Position numbers and translations under genes: made by a program. DNA of 12,801 nucleotides from an uncultured Eubacteriales bacterium (lineage in GTDB: Bacteria; Bacillota; Clostridia; Oscillospirales; CAG-272), in contig ONVJ01000064.1 in NCBI GenBank assembly GCA_900321265.1, forward strand, positions 1-12,801, in the 5' to 3' direction. How positions within the stretch are numbered: the stretch's first letter is position 1; each line of letters starts with the position of its first letter. The notes under the pieces are model-generated. The model was not told the DNA's origin. It did no database searches and was given only the letters and a program-made list of their open reading frames with translations. Shown here in pieces: positions 1-6,165 of the stretch.

Positions 1-28
1 CCGTTTTTGATCAAACTCAAAACTCGCG

Positions 29-72
29 TTTTCTCGTTTTTTCTCCGTTTTTCGCCGTTTTTCTCGCTTTTT
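29..72. repeat. Phased T-tracts, probable curved DNA
   Basis: T-runs lie at 29-32, 37-42, 48-52, 58-62 and 68-72. The last four start roughly every 10 bp and are separated by short C/G-rich spacers (ctcc, cgcc, ctcg). A-tracts repeated at the helical period are known to bend DNA, so this stretch is probably intrinsically curved. Another T5 run lies at 4-8, out of phase. The units are too short and imperfect for a CRISPR, and no coding frame explains them. What it serves is not visible; it sits just downstream of a truncated tRNA on the minus strand. Confidence 0.5.
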
Positions 73-77
73 CAAAG

Positions 78-98
78 CGCACCCCCGAAGAAGGTGCG
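78..98. other. Small hairpin next to the tRNA remnant
   Basis: CGCACC at 78-83 is perfectly complementary to GGTGCG at 93-98, with a 9-nt loop. On the minus strand the hairpin begins where the variable loop and T-arm of the tRNA-Pro should be, so it occupies the place of the missing 3' half. No U-run follows on either strand, so it is not an evident terminator. A second small stem (CGCTTT at 65-70 with AAAGCG at 74-79) abuts it. Confidence 0.4.
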
Positions 99-140
99 AT
101 GCTCCCAAACCACGCGCGCTACCAGCTGCGCTACACCCCG
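98..140 (-). pseudogene. 5' half of a tRNA-Pro(UGG), 3' half missing
   Basis: Read on the minus strand from 140, the sequence matches tRNA positions 1 to 38 well. The acceptor 5' strand is CGGGGTG, followed by T8 and A9. The D-stem is GCGC/GCGC with a D-loop containing A14, G18, G19 and A21. The anticodon loop is TTTGGGA with anticodon TGG (positions 107 to 105) and G37, as in tRNA-Pro. After the loop the match breaks down: position 39 is G opposite G31, and position 43 is C opposite C27. No T-arm follows, and no CACCCCG strand follows to close the acceptor stem; a hairpin and T-tract repeats follow instead. It cannot fold as a normal tRNA. It is either a remnant of a disrupted gene or an assembly junction near a contig end. 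Confidence 0.55.
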
Positions 141-150
141 GAAATGATAT

Positions 151-211
151 GATTTTTCTTTTCGCTGTCCTTCTCTGCCCCGAAGCGGGTGAAGAAGGAC
201 AGCGATTTTTC
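151..211 (+). terminator. Strong hairpin with rightward U-tract
   Basis: CGCTGTCCTTCT at 163-174 pairs perfectly with AGAAGGACAGCG at 193-204 (12 bp). Inside it a CCCG/CGGG stem closes an AAG loop. On the plus strand five T follow at 206-210, so it looks like an intrinsic terminator for rightward transcription. On the minus strand, where the nearest gene ends at 227, the hairpin is followed by A-rich rather than U-rich sequence, so it is a poor terminator for that operon, although it could still protect the mRNA 3' end. The 8-mer GATTTTTC occurs on both sides (151-158 and 204-211) as a direct repeat. No plus-strand gene that would need this terminator is visible in the window. Confidence 0.55.
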
Positions 212-226
212 AGGTCTTTATTCAGG

Positions 227-946
227 TTATTCCAGCACCAAACTGTCGCTGTCGGCGAAGTCCTGGGCCGCCGAGTGGGACACCGCGGGAATGATCTTCG
301 CCGCGCCGCATTCGCGGCAGGCGACCTTTACATAGCGCGGGCCCGGCTCGACCGTGATCCTGCTCTCGCCCTCGGGTATCTTTTCAAGATCCTCCGGGCG
401 GCATTTGCAGACGATCTTTCCCTCGTCCTCGAGGAACCTGACCGTCAGCCTTATCGTCTCCTCGATCTCGGGATCTGGAAGCATCTTCGAAGAATCGACC
501 GAAAATCCCGCCACATTGGCGAGATCTCCGTCGTCGCCGATCATATCGAGAAGCTCGAGCTCGGATTTTGCAAGCCCTGCCTTTACATGATCGGTCTGTC
601 CGACAAAACAGATGTCGATTCCCGACGCGGGACAGGGGAACACGAGACAGTCGCGCGAGGCCGCCGCCGATTTGTCGACGGTAAAGACATGCGGGCGCCC
701 GCAGAATATGCAGGGCACCGAAAGCCTGAGCTTGGGCTGACCGTCGCTTCCGTAAAAGCCCTCCGCCTCCATCGCGGGCGGATTCTCCATCGCGGAGGAG
801 GGGCATTCGGGATCGCCGCAGCGAAGCCTGATCCGCCCTCCGCCCGAGGCTCCCGAGGCGAGCGCGGTCACGTCGACCGCGCTCATCACCCCGGCGCCGC
901 ACGACGGGCAGCGGTAGGCAGCTATCCGTCCTCCGGGTTCAGACAT
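227..946 (-). CDS. Multi-cysteine zinc-ribbon protein, function unknown
   Basis: This 239-residue soluble protein has no signal peptide or membrane segment. Cysteine pairs lie at C13/C16 (CPSC), C79/C82 (CIFC) and C210/C213 (CREC), with extra cysteines at 43, 48, 100, 105, 113, 180 and 182. That suggests two or more zinc-ribbon or knuckle modules. The first half (about 1-120) alternates cysteine pairs with short beta-rich stretches. Residues 120-200 are acidic and probably helical. The ATG at 946 has AAAGG about 8 nt upstream and lies 14 nt after the foldase gene, so the two are very probably co-transcribed and perhaps translationally linked. The layout recalls small cysteine-rich proteins of Clostridia (CpXC-like), but I cannot assign a family or function. 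Zinc binding is inferred from the motifs. Confidence 0.85.
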   Translation of the reverse strand: MSEPGGRIAAYRCPSCGAGVMSAVDVTALASGASGGGRIRLRCGDPECPSSAMENPPAMEAEGFYGSDGQPKLRLSVPCIFCGRPHVFTVDKSAAASRDCLVFPCPASGIDICFVGQTDHVKAGLAKSELELLDMIGDDGDLANVAGFSVDSSKMLPDPEIEETIRLTVRFLEDEGKIVCKCRPEDLEKIPEGESRITVEPGPRYVKVACRECGAAKIIPAVSHSAAQDFADSDSLVLE

Positions 947-960
947 GTCTCTTACCTTTA

Positions 961-2739
961 TCAGCCGACGCGGGCGACCGCCGACTCGTTGAATGCCACG
1001 TGATAGGCTTCCGCCTTCTCGTCGTACCAGTCTTCAAGCTTGTCGCTCACGACTCCGTCAATGGCGTCCGCTCTCCAGGCCTCCTCACCGTTCCCGATGA
1101 AGTACATGATATGCCAGCCGTACTCGGTCTCAACGATATCGGTGTCGCCTTCCTTGCGCGCCTCGTCAAAGATCCAGTCGTTGAAGGCTGTGACCATATC
1201 TCCCTTGTTGACGTTTTCGTAGACGACGTTGCCGTCTTCGGTGTGCTCTTCTCCAAGCTTCTTGAAAGCGTCGAGGGTCTGCTCGCCGTTTTTATACTCG
1301 GCAAGGAGCTTATCGGCCTCGGCTTTCGCCTTGGCGGAAGCTTTCTTCGACTGAGCGGTGTCGTCGTCGTCATATCCGGCGGTAGTCGCGGAGATAAGGA
1401 TGTGAGCGACATTCTTCGTGACGGTCGTGTCCTTCTTTGCCGGAGCGGTCACGAACACGACGGTATAGGTGGAGCTTGTGTCTCCTTCGACCGAAATGAC
1501 CTCGACGTCTCCCGCCTTGCGGTCCTTCGCGAAGAGCCATTTGTCAAGATCGGAGGTGCTTTCGCCCTCGGGATCGGCGTATGTAACGCCGTCCTTCGCC
1601 ACGCCGTCACGCCCGGTCGTCACATACTGTGAGTAGAGCCTTTCGGCGGCATGCTCGAAAGCGTGTGCGTAGGCAGCATCGCCGTATTCGGGAGCCGCGG
1701 CCTCTTCGCCCTTCAGCGACTTGACAACGTATTCTATGATCTTGGCCTTCGCGTCGGCAAGGACCTCGTCGGTGGGCTTTTCGGCGTCGGCGAGCTCTTT
1801 GCTTTCGTCAGAGTAGAAAGAATCGAAATCGGTCCCGATCTCCTCCTCGTCGGCGAGCTGTTCGCCCACCCACTTCTTGAAGGCGTCGGCATCGGTCGCG
1901 GCGGCCTTCAGAGCCTCTGCGAGAGCCTTCTTCTCGGTCTTGGCGGTCTCGTACGCCTGGTTTTCCTCCTCGGTCGCCTCGGCGCCGGCGACCGTCTTTG
2001 TCGCGGTCAGCGCATACTGAAGGGTGTCGGCCGTCAGGAACGTGCCGGGATTTTCGTCGACGTACGCGTTGATATCGTCGTCGGTGACTCCGTCCTCGAT
2101 CTTTTCGCGCAGAGACTCGAGGTACTTGGATCCGAGCTCGGCAAGCTCGAGGCATTTCCTGACGTCGTTGACAGATACGCCCTGTCCGTAAAGAGCTGCA
2201 AGGAACCCGCCGATCGTATATCCGTTCGACAGAGCGGTCTCGTTCATGCTCTTGATGGCATCGTCGATGTTTTCTTTGTCTTTATCGTCGAGCGATATCC
2301 CCTCTGCCTTCGCGGTTTCGCAGAGGGCAAGAATCTCTTTTATCTGCTCTTTCGTTCCGTTCATAAAATAATCCCACCAGGTATCCGCGCCTTCGTACAT
2401 GGTGCATTTCTGAGACCTGAGCGGTTTGCCGGTATCAAGCCCGAAATAGCTTGCGTATGAACCGAGCTGATTAAGGAAGGACTGATACTGCGCGTTGAAA
2501 AAGTAGGACGCCATCGTACCCGTCACCTTGTAGTTGTCGGATTTCGCGACGATTCTCGCGCGGACCAGCACGCCGGTGTTGTTAAAGACGATCGCCGCGA
2601 TCAGGATCGCCACGAAGACCGCCACAAGGACAGCGACAATGATTGTCGTTTTCTTTGTGCTGTCGGACTTTTTCTTCGCTCCGTCGGCCTTTATCACCTC
2701 ATCGGAGCGGTTGATTCTGCTTCTAGTGCCTTTTCCCAT
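961..2739 (-). CDS. Membrane-anchored PrsA/SurA-like peptidyl-prolyl isomerase
   Basis: This 592-residue protein is a likely extracytoplasmic foldase that helps secreted proteins fold by cis-trans isomerisation of prolyl bonds. It has a basic cytoplasmic start (1-32), a membrane segment at about 33-52, then a long acidic extracytoplasmic part. No lipobox cysteine follows the hydrophobic stretch, so it is a single-pass protein rather than a PrsA lipoprotein. Residues 60-240 resemble the helical SurA/PrsA N-terminal chaperone region. Residues 442-550 form a parvulin-type rotamase domain, starting at the typical KNVAHILIS strand and ending at the EYGWHIMYF strand. A second, degenerate copy of the parvulin end lies at 398-431. 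The ATG at 2739 has GAAAGG about 10 nt upstream. It is the second gene of the RNase J operon, 43 nt downstream. The family is clear; the clients are unknown. Confidence 0.9.
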   Translation of the reverse strand: MGKGTRSRINRSDEVIKADGAKKKSDSTKKTTIIVAVLVAVFVAILIAAIVFNNTGVLVRARIVAKSDNYKVTGTMASYFFNAQYQSFLNQLGSYASYFGLDTGKPLRSQKCTMYEGADTWWDYFMNGTKEQIKEILALCETAKAEGISLDDKDKENIDDAIKSMNETALSNGYTIGGFLAALYGQGVSVNDVRKCLELAELGSKYLESLREKIEDGVTDDDINAYVDENPGTFLTADTLQYALTATKTVAGAEATEEENQAYETAKTEKKALAEALKAAATDADAFKKWVGEQLADEEEIGTDFDSFYSDESKELADAEKPTDEVLADAKAKIIEYVVKSLKGEEAAAPEYGDAAYAHAFEHAAERLYSQYVTTGRDGVAKDGVTYADPEGESTSDLDKWLFAKDRKAGDVEVISVEGDTSSTYTVVFVTAPAKKDTTVTKNVAHILISATTAGYDDDDTAQSKKASAKAKAEADKLLAEYKNGEQTLDAFKKLGEEHTEDGNVVYENVNKGDMVTAFNDWIFDEARKEGDTDIVETEYGWHIMYFIGNGEEAWRADAIDGVVSDKLEDWYDEKAEAYHVAFNESAVARVG

Positions 2740-2782
2740 TTTTGTTGACCTTTCAGGATATGTGCTTTAAATTGTTTTTTGA

Positions 2783-4678
2783 TCAAAGATCGGTGATGAA
2801 GGGGATGACCACCGGGTTCTTCCCGGTGCGCGCCACCAGCACCTTAAGCACCGCCCTGCGGACCCGTTCCCTGACATGCTCGGGATCCGGCCTTCCGCGC
2901 CTGATGTTAAGAGCGTCCTCGAGCTCGGCCAGGGCCTCGGCCGCCGCCTCCGCGATCACCGAGTTCGAATCGCCGGTGAACCCGAAGCCCTTCGAGACGA
3001 TCTCGGGGGGACTTACGATATATTTCATGTCAAAATCGGCGGTCGCGAACACGACGACGACCCCGTCCTCCGACAGGTGCTTGCGGTCGCGCAGCACCGT
3101 GCTTCCGACGTCGCCGACGCCGTAGCCGTCGATTAGGGTGCCGGCGGCCTTTACCGTCCCGGTGATCCCGGCGGTCTTTCTGCCGATACCGACGACCGAA
3201 CCGAGATCTGCCATAATGATGTGATCGCTGTCATATCCGAGATACTCGGCGATCTCGCGGTTTGCGTTGAGATGGCGGTATTCTCCGTGGATCGGCATGT
3301 AATACGCCGGTCTGCAGAGCTGTATGAGGAGCTTTATCTCCTCTGAGCAGGCGTGCCCCGAAGTGTGTACCCCGCTCAGGACTCCGCTGCCGACCACCTT
3401 GATGCCGTTGTGCGTGAGCACGTTGATGATCTTCGCTATCGTCTTCTCGTTGCCGGGTATCGTGCTGGAGGAGAGGACGACGACGTCGCTCGGGCCGAGG
3501 GTGATCTGCGACCGGTCGGCGAACGCCATCCGGTAGAGGGCCGACATCGGCTCTCCCTGGCTGCCGGTGGTGATGAGAGTCAGCCGTCCGGGGCTGTAGT
3601 TCTTCATCTCGGAGACGTCGATCATCGTGTCGGACGGGCACTTCAGATAGCCCAGCGAGGTCGCCGCCTCGATCAGCGACACCATGCTCCTTCCGGTGAT
3701 GGCGACCTTCCGGCCGAGTTTTACCGATATGTCTATGACCTGTTTTACTCTGTGAACGTTGGATGAGAAGGTCGCGACGACGATCCGCTTGTCGGGATTC
3801 GCGCTGAATACCCCCTCGAGCACCCCTCCGACGCTCTTTTCCGACGGGGTGAATCCCGGACGTTCGGCGTTCGTCGATTCGCACATCAGGAGCTTCACTC
3901 CCTTGCGGCCGAGCTCGCCGAAGCGGGTCAGATCGGTCATCTCCTCGTCGATGGGGGAGACGTCAAGCTTGAAGTCGCCCGAAAAGACGACCGTCCCGAC
4001 CGGAGTCGAGAGCGCGATCGCGCAGGCGTCGGCGATCGAGTGGTTGACATGTATGAATTCGGCGTCGAAAACGCCGAGCTTCACCCGGTCGCCGGCTCTG
4101 ACGGTGTTCAGCTTCGGCTGGAAGGGGAGTTTGTGCTCCCTGAGCCGGTTCTGGATTATCCCGACGGTGAGCGCGGTGCCGTACACCGGAACGTTGAAGC
4201 TCCGGAGGAAGAAGGGGATGCCTCCGATATGGTCTTCGTGTCCGTGGGTCAGAAGGACCCCGCGGAGCCTGTCGCGATTTTCCTCGATATATGAGAAATC
4301 GGGGATGACGAGATCGATCCCGAACATCTCCTCGTCGGGGAAGCCGAGGCCGCAGTCGATGACGATTATGTCGTCGCCGTACTCGAAGGCGGTCATGTTC
4401 TTGCCGACCTCTCCGATCCCTCCGAGAGGTATTATTTTCAGAAGGTTCCTTGAAGCCGTCTTCTCAGCCTTCGCGGAGGCGCGGGGACCGGCGGAATTCA
4501 CGGCGGCCCTCCCGCTTCCCTTCTTTTTGTCGGGCTGTGTCTGTCTTCCGGACGGTCTCCGTTCGGCGGTCTTCGTATTTTTATCCTTTTTGCTGTCTGT
4601 TCCTGTTTTTGTTTTCGTGTTCGTTTTCGTGTTTGTTTTCGTGTTCGTTTTCGTTTTCTTTTTCTTTTCTTCTGTCAT
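2783..4678 (-). CDS. rnj: Ribonuclease J
   Basis: This is a metallo-beta-lactamase/beta-CASP ribonuclease with 5'-3' exonuclease and endonuclease activity in mRNA decay and rRNA maturation. Counting from the ATG at 4678 it has 631 residues. The zinc motif HGHEDHIGG starts at H145 (H145, H147, D149, H150). Further marks are FSGDFKLD, the beta-CASP stretch with TFSSNVHRVKQ and TTGSQGEP, the conserved HTSGHA, and the PIHGEYRHL motif. The first 75 residues or so are a lysine- and threonine-rich tail with KTNT repeats, not part of the catalytic fold, and make the protein longer than typical RNase J (about 550-560). A TTG in frame at 4735 would add 19 residues. I prefer the ATG, which lies about 72 nt from the predicted transcription start, though neither start has a strong Shine-Dalgarno. 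It is the first gene of the minus-strand operon. J1 versus J2 cannot be told. Confidence 0.95.
   Translation of the reverse strand: MTEEKKKKTKTNTKTNTKTNTKTKTGTDSKKDKNTKTAERRPSGRQTQPDKKKGSGRAAVNSAGPRASAKAEKTASRNLLKIIPLGGIGEVGKNMTAFEYGDDIIVIDCGLGFPDEEMFGIDLVIPDFSYIEENRDRLRGVLLTHGHEDHIGGIPFFLRSFNVPVYGTALTVGIIQNRLREHKLPFQPKLNTVRAGDRVKLGVFDAEFIHVNHSIADACAIALSTPVGTVVFSGDFKLDVSPIDEEMTDLTRFGELGRKGVKLLMCESTNAERPGFTPSEKSVGGVLEGVFSANPDKRIVVATFSSNVHRVKQVIDISVKLGRKVAITGRSMVSLIEAATSLGYLKCPSDTMIDVSEMKNYSPGRLTLITTGSQGEPMSALYRMAFADRSQITLGPSDVVVLSSSTIPGNEKTIAKIINVLTHNGIKVVGSGVLSGVHTSGHACSEEIKLLIQLCRPAYYMPIHGEYRHLNANREIAEYLGYDSDHIIMADLGSVVGIGRKTAGITGTVKAAGTLIDGYGVGDVGSTVLRDRKHLSEDGVVVVFATADFDMKYIVSPPEIVSKGFGFTGDSNSVIAEAAAEALAELEDALNIRRGRPDPEHVRERVRRAVLKVLVARTGKNPVVIPFITDL
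4605..4664 (-). repeat. 12-bp tandem repeat coding for the RNase J tail
   Basis: Three 12-bp units (plus-strand gtgtt[c/t]gttttc) lie at 4617-4628, 4629-4640 and 4641-4652, with degenerate units on both sides. On the minus strand they encode a repeated Lys-Thr-Asn-Thr unit in the N-terminal tail of RNase J. The stretch is far richer in A/T than the surrounding coding DNA. In-frame 12-bp units can gain or lose copies by slippage without breaking the gene, so length variation between strains is expected. That variation is inference. Confidence 0.85.
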
Positions 4679-4757
4679 CTGTTCTGTAGTTAGTATAACG
4701 GCAGCGGCAGGCGGAATCCGGGCCCGGCCGCGCAAAAAAACAATTTAAAAGCAATAT

Positions 4758-4786
4758 ATTATATACCTTTTCCCGGTTTTTGTCAA
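4758..4786 (-). promoter_or_regulatory. Consensus sigma-A promoter for the RNase J operon
   Basis: On the minus strand TTGACA (4786-4781) is separated by exactly 17 bp from TATAAT (4763-4758). Both boxes and the spacing match the consensus perfectly. Transcription should start near 4751, leaving about 72 nt of leader before the ATG at 4678. A promoter this strong fits a housekeeping RNase and foldase operon. Confidence 0.9.
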
Positions 4787-4846
4787 CAATTCTTTTCCGC
4801 CCTGCCGAAGCCTTCACCGAAAAATCATTCAAACTCCCTTTTTTCC

Positions 4847-4875
4847 TTGAATTTTACTGTAAAATAAGATATAAT
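4847..4875 (+). promoter_or_regulatory. Sigma-A promoter for the amino-sugar operon
   Basis: TTGAAT (4847-4852) and TATAAT (4870-4875) are separated by 17 bp. The predicted start is near 4882, giving a leader of about 118 nt before the GTG at 5001. The promoter is divergent from the RNase J promoter, with 60 bp between the -35 boxes. I see no clear inverted-repeat operator overlapping the boxes. Confidence 0.85.
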
Positions 4876-4889
4876 TACTGGATACCGGG

Positions 4890-4944
4890 GCCGGTGCGGG
4901 TGCGCCTCAGCGGCAGACGGGATCTGATGACAGGCGGCACCGGC
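4890..4944 (+). promoter_or_regulatory. Structured 5' leader of the amino-sugar operon
   Basis: GCCGGTGC (4890-4897) pairs perfectly with GCACCGGC (4937-4944). After a 5-nt bulge on the 5' side, CGCCT (4903-4907) pairs with AGGCG (4932-4936). At the tip CAGA (4914-4917) can pair with TCTG (4923-4926). The whole element starts a few nt after the predicted transcription start. No U-run follows, so it is not an intrinsic terminator; an A-rich single strand and then the Shine-Dalgarno follow. It could be a regulatory RNA or protein-binding leader, or just a stabilising 5' stem. I do not recognise a known riboswitch class. Confidence 0.45.
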
Positions 4945-5000
4945 GGACAAAGGATATAAAAAACAGAGAAAAGACAGCGGTCACGGGGGAGGATCCGGCA

Positions 5001-6074
5001 GTGGAAAAGAAAAATGTTGCGATAATCGGCCAGGGCAGAAGCGGAAGGAACATACACGGAAAGTATTTCCGCTCAGAATCCAACATATACTTCAACGTAA
5101 AATACGTCGTCGACTTCGATCCGGTCAGGCGGAAGATCGCCGAAGAACTCTATCCCGGCTGCGAGATACTGGCAGACTACAGGGAGCTGTTCGGAAAAAC
5201 CGGCATCGACCTCGTCGTAAACGCCTCCTATTCCGATATGCACTATCCCGTCACCCGGGATCTCATCCTGCACGGATTCAATGTGCTGGTCGAGAAACCC
5301 TTCTCGCGCAGCTCGGCAGAGTGCCGGACGCTCATGGCCCTCGCAAAAGAAAAAGGCGTGCTGCTCCAGGTCTTCCAGCAGTCCTTCCTCGCCCCCTATT
5401 ACCTCTTTGCCCGCGAGCTCATCGCTTCGGGGAAGCTCGGCCGGATAATGCAGATAAACATCCGCTTCAACGGTTTCGCCCGCAGGTGGGACTGGCAGAC
5501 GCTCCAGAAGAAGTGCGCCGGAGGGCTCTACAACACCGGGCCGCATCCGGTCGGACTCGCGCTCGGTTTCCTTGATTTCGATCCCGGGACGCGCGTTGCC
5601 TTCAGCTCCCGCGGGACCGCGATGACGAGCGGCGACTCGGACGACTGCGCCAAGATCATACTCGCCGCCCCGGGAAAGCCTCCGGTCGACGTCGAGGTAA
5701 ACTCCTGCGACGCCTTTTGCGGATACACGCTGAAGATCCTGGGCAGCCGCGGGACCTTCAAATGCAAAACAAGCGAATATGAATTCGTTTACTATACCGA
5801 TGAGGAGAACCCGCCGAAGGCCGTTATCGAGGAATCGCTGAGAGACGAAAACGAGAACCCCGTCTACTGCTCGGAAAAGCTCATAAAGCACACCGAAAGC
5901 GGATCCTTTGCCGGCACCGCCTTCGACTCGGCGCCCTCGGCGATGTACGAGGACATCTACTTCGCCCTGACCGAGGGTCGGCCGATGCGCGTCACCCCCG
6001 AGATGGCTGCCCGCGTCATCGAGGTCATCGAGGCGGTCGCCGCCGCGAACCCCCTGCCGGTAAAATTCGTCTGA
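5001..6074 (+). CDS. Gfo/Idh/MocA-family NAD(P)-dependent oxidoreductase
   Basis: This 357-residue cytosolic enzyme probably oxidises or reduces a hydroxyl group of a sugar or sugar derivative. The N-terminal Rossmann fold shows VAIIGQGRSGRNIHG (glycines 10, 12, 15) and an acidic residue after the second strand (VVDFD, 36-40), suggesting a preference for NAD. The family motif EKP lies at 98-100, with K99 the expected catalytic lysine. The C-terminal half carries GGLYNTGPHPVGLAL (174-188), keeping H182 of the usual GGxxxDxGxHxxD motif but with N178 in place of the Asp. It starts with GTG, preceded by a strong GGGGAGG about 8 nt upstream. It is the first gene of the amino-sugar operon, so the substrate may be a modified N-acetylhexosamine, but this rests on context only. 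Confidence 0.9.
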   Translation: MEKKNVAIIGQGRSGRNIHGKYFRSESNIYFNVKYVVDFDPVRRKIAEELYPGCEILADYRELFGKTGIDLVVNASYSDMHYPVTRDLILHGFNVLVEKPFSRSSAECRTLMALAKEKGVLLQVFQQSFLAPYYLFARELIASGKLGRIMQINIRFNGFARRWDWQTLQKKCAGGLYNTGPHPVGLALGFLDFDPGTRVAFSSRGTAMTSGDSDDCAKIILAAPGKPPVDVEVNSCDAFCGYTLKILGSRGTFKCKTSEYEFVYYTDEENPPKAVIEESLRDENENPVYCSEKLIKHTESGSFAGTAFDSAPSAMYEDIYFALTEGRPMRVTPEMAARVIEVIEAVAAANPLPVKFV

Positions 6075-6107
6075 GAGCCGGCGGAAGAAAAGACGCCAGA
6101 AAGTATT

Positions 6108-6119
6108 TGAAGGCCTTCA
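6108..6119. promoter_or_regulatory. Perfect 12-bp palindrome before the nagB homologue
   Basis: TGAAGGCCTTCA is fully self-complementary and lies in the 91-nt gap after the oxidoreductase. A short GCCGC-ACA-GCGGC hairpin (6140-6152) follows, directly before the AGGA Shine-Dalgarno (6157-6160) of the next gene. The palindrome could be an operator or an RNA hairpin. It does not match the NagR/DasR-type GntR operators I know. Chance is possible. Confidence 0.3.
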
Positions 6120-6165
6120 CATCCGGAAAAATAAGCTCAGCCGCACAGCGGCGGACAGGACAGCC

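Noticed and set aside
29..72. CRISPR array
   Set aside because: The units are only 10 bp with no spacers, and no cas genes are present. The 12-bp repeats at 4605-4664 are coding sequence.
149..1003. Long plus-strand open frame at the left end
   Set aside because: It is antisense to the zinc-ribbon gene and part of the foldase gene, has no ribosome site, and its arginine/histidine-rich composition is typical of the reverse strand of GC-rich genes.
2771..2790. TTTGATCAAA palindrome at the end of RNase J, also seen near position 6
   Set aside because: Only two short copies occur, one of them overlapping a stop codon, with no shared context; chance is sufficient.
4735..4735. TTG start for RNase J
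   Set aside because: It would add 19 residues with no family resemblance and lies only about 15 nt from the predicted transcription start. The ATG at 4678 is preferred, though not proven.
3759..4748. Plus-strand frame with a Phe/Val repeat that resembles a membrane protein
   Set aside because: The FVFVFV run is the antisense reading of the KTNT repeat of RNase J, so the hydrophobic segment is an artefact.
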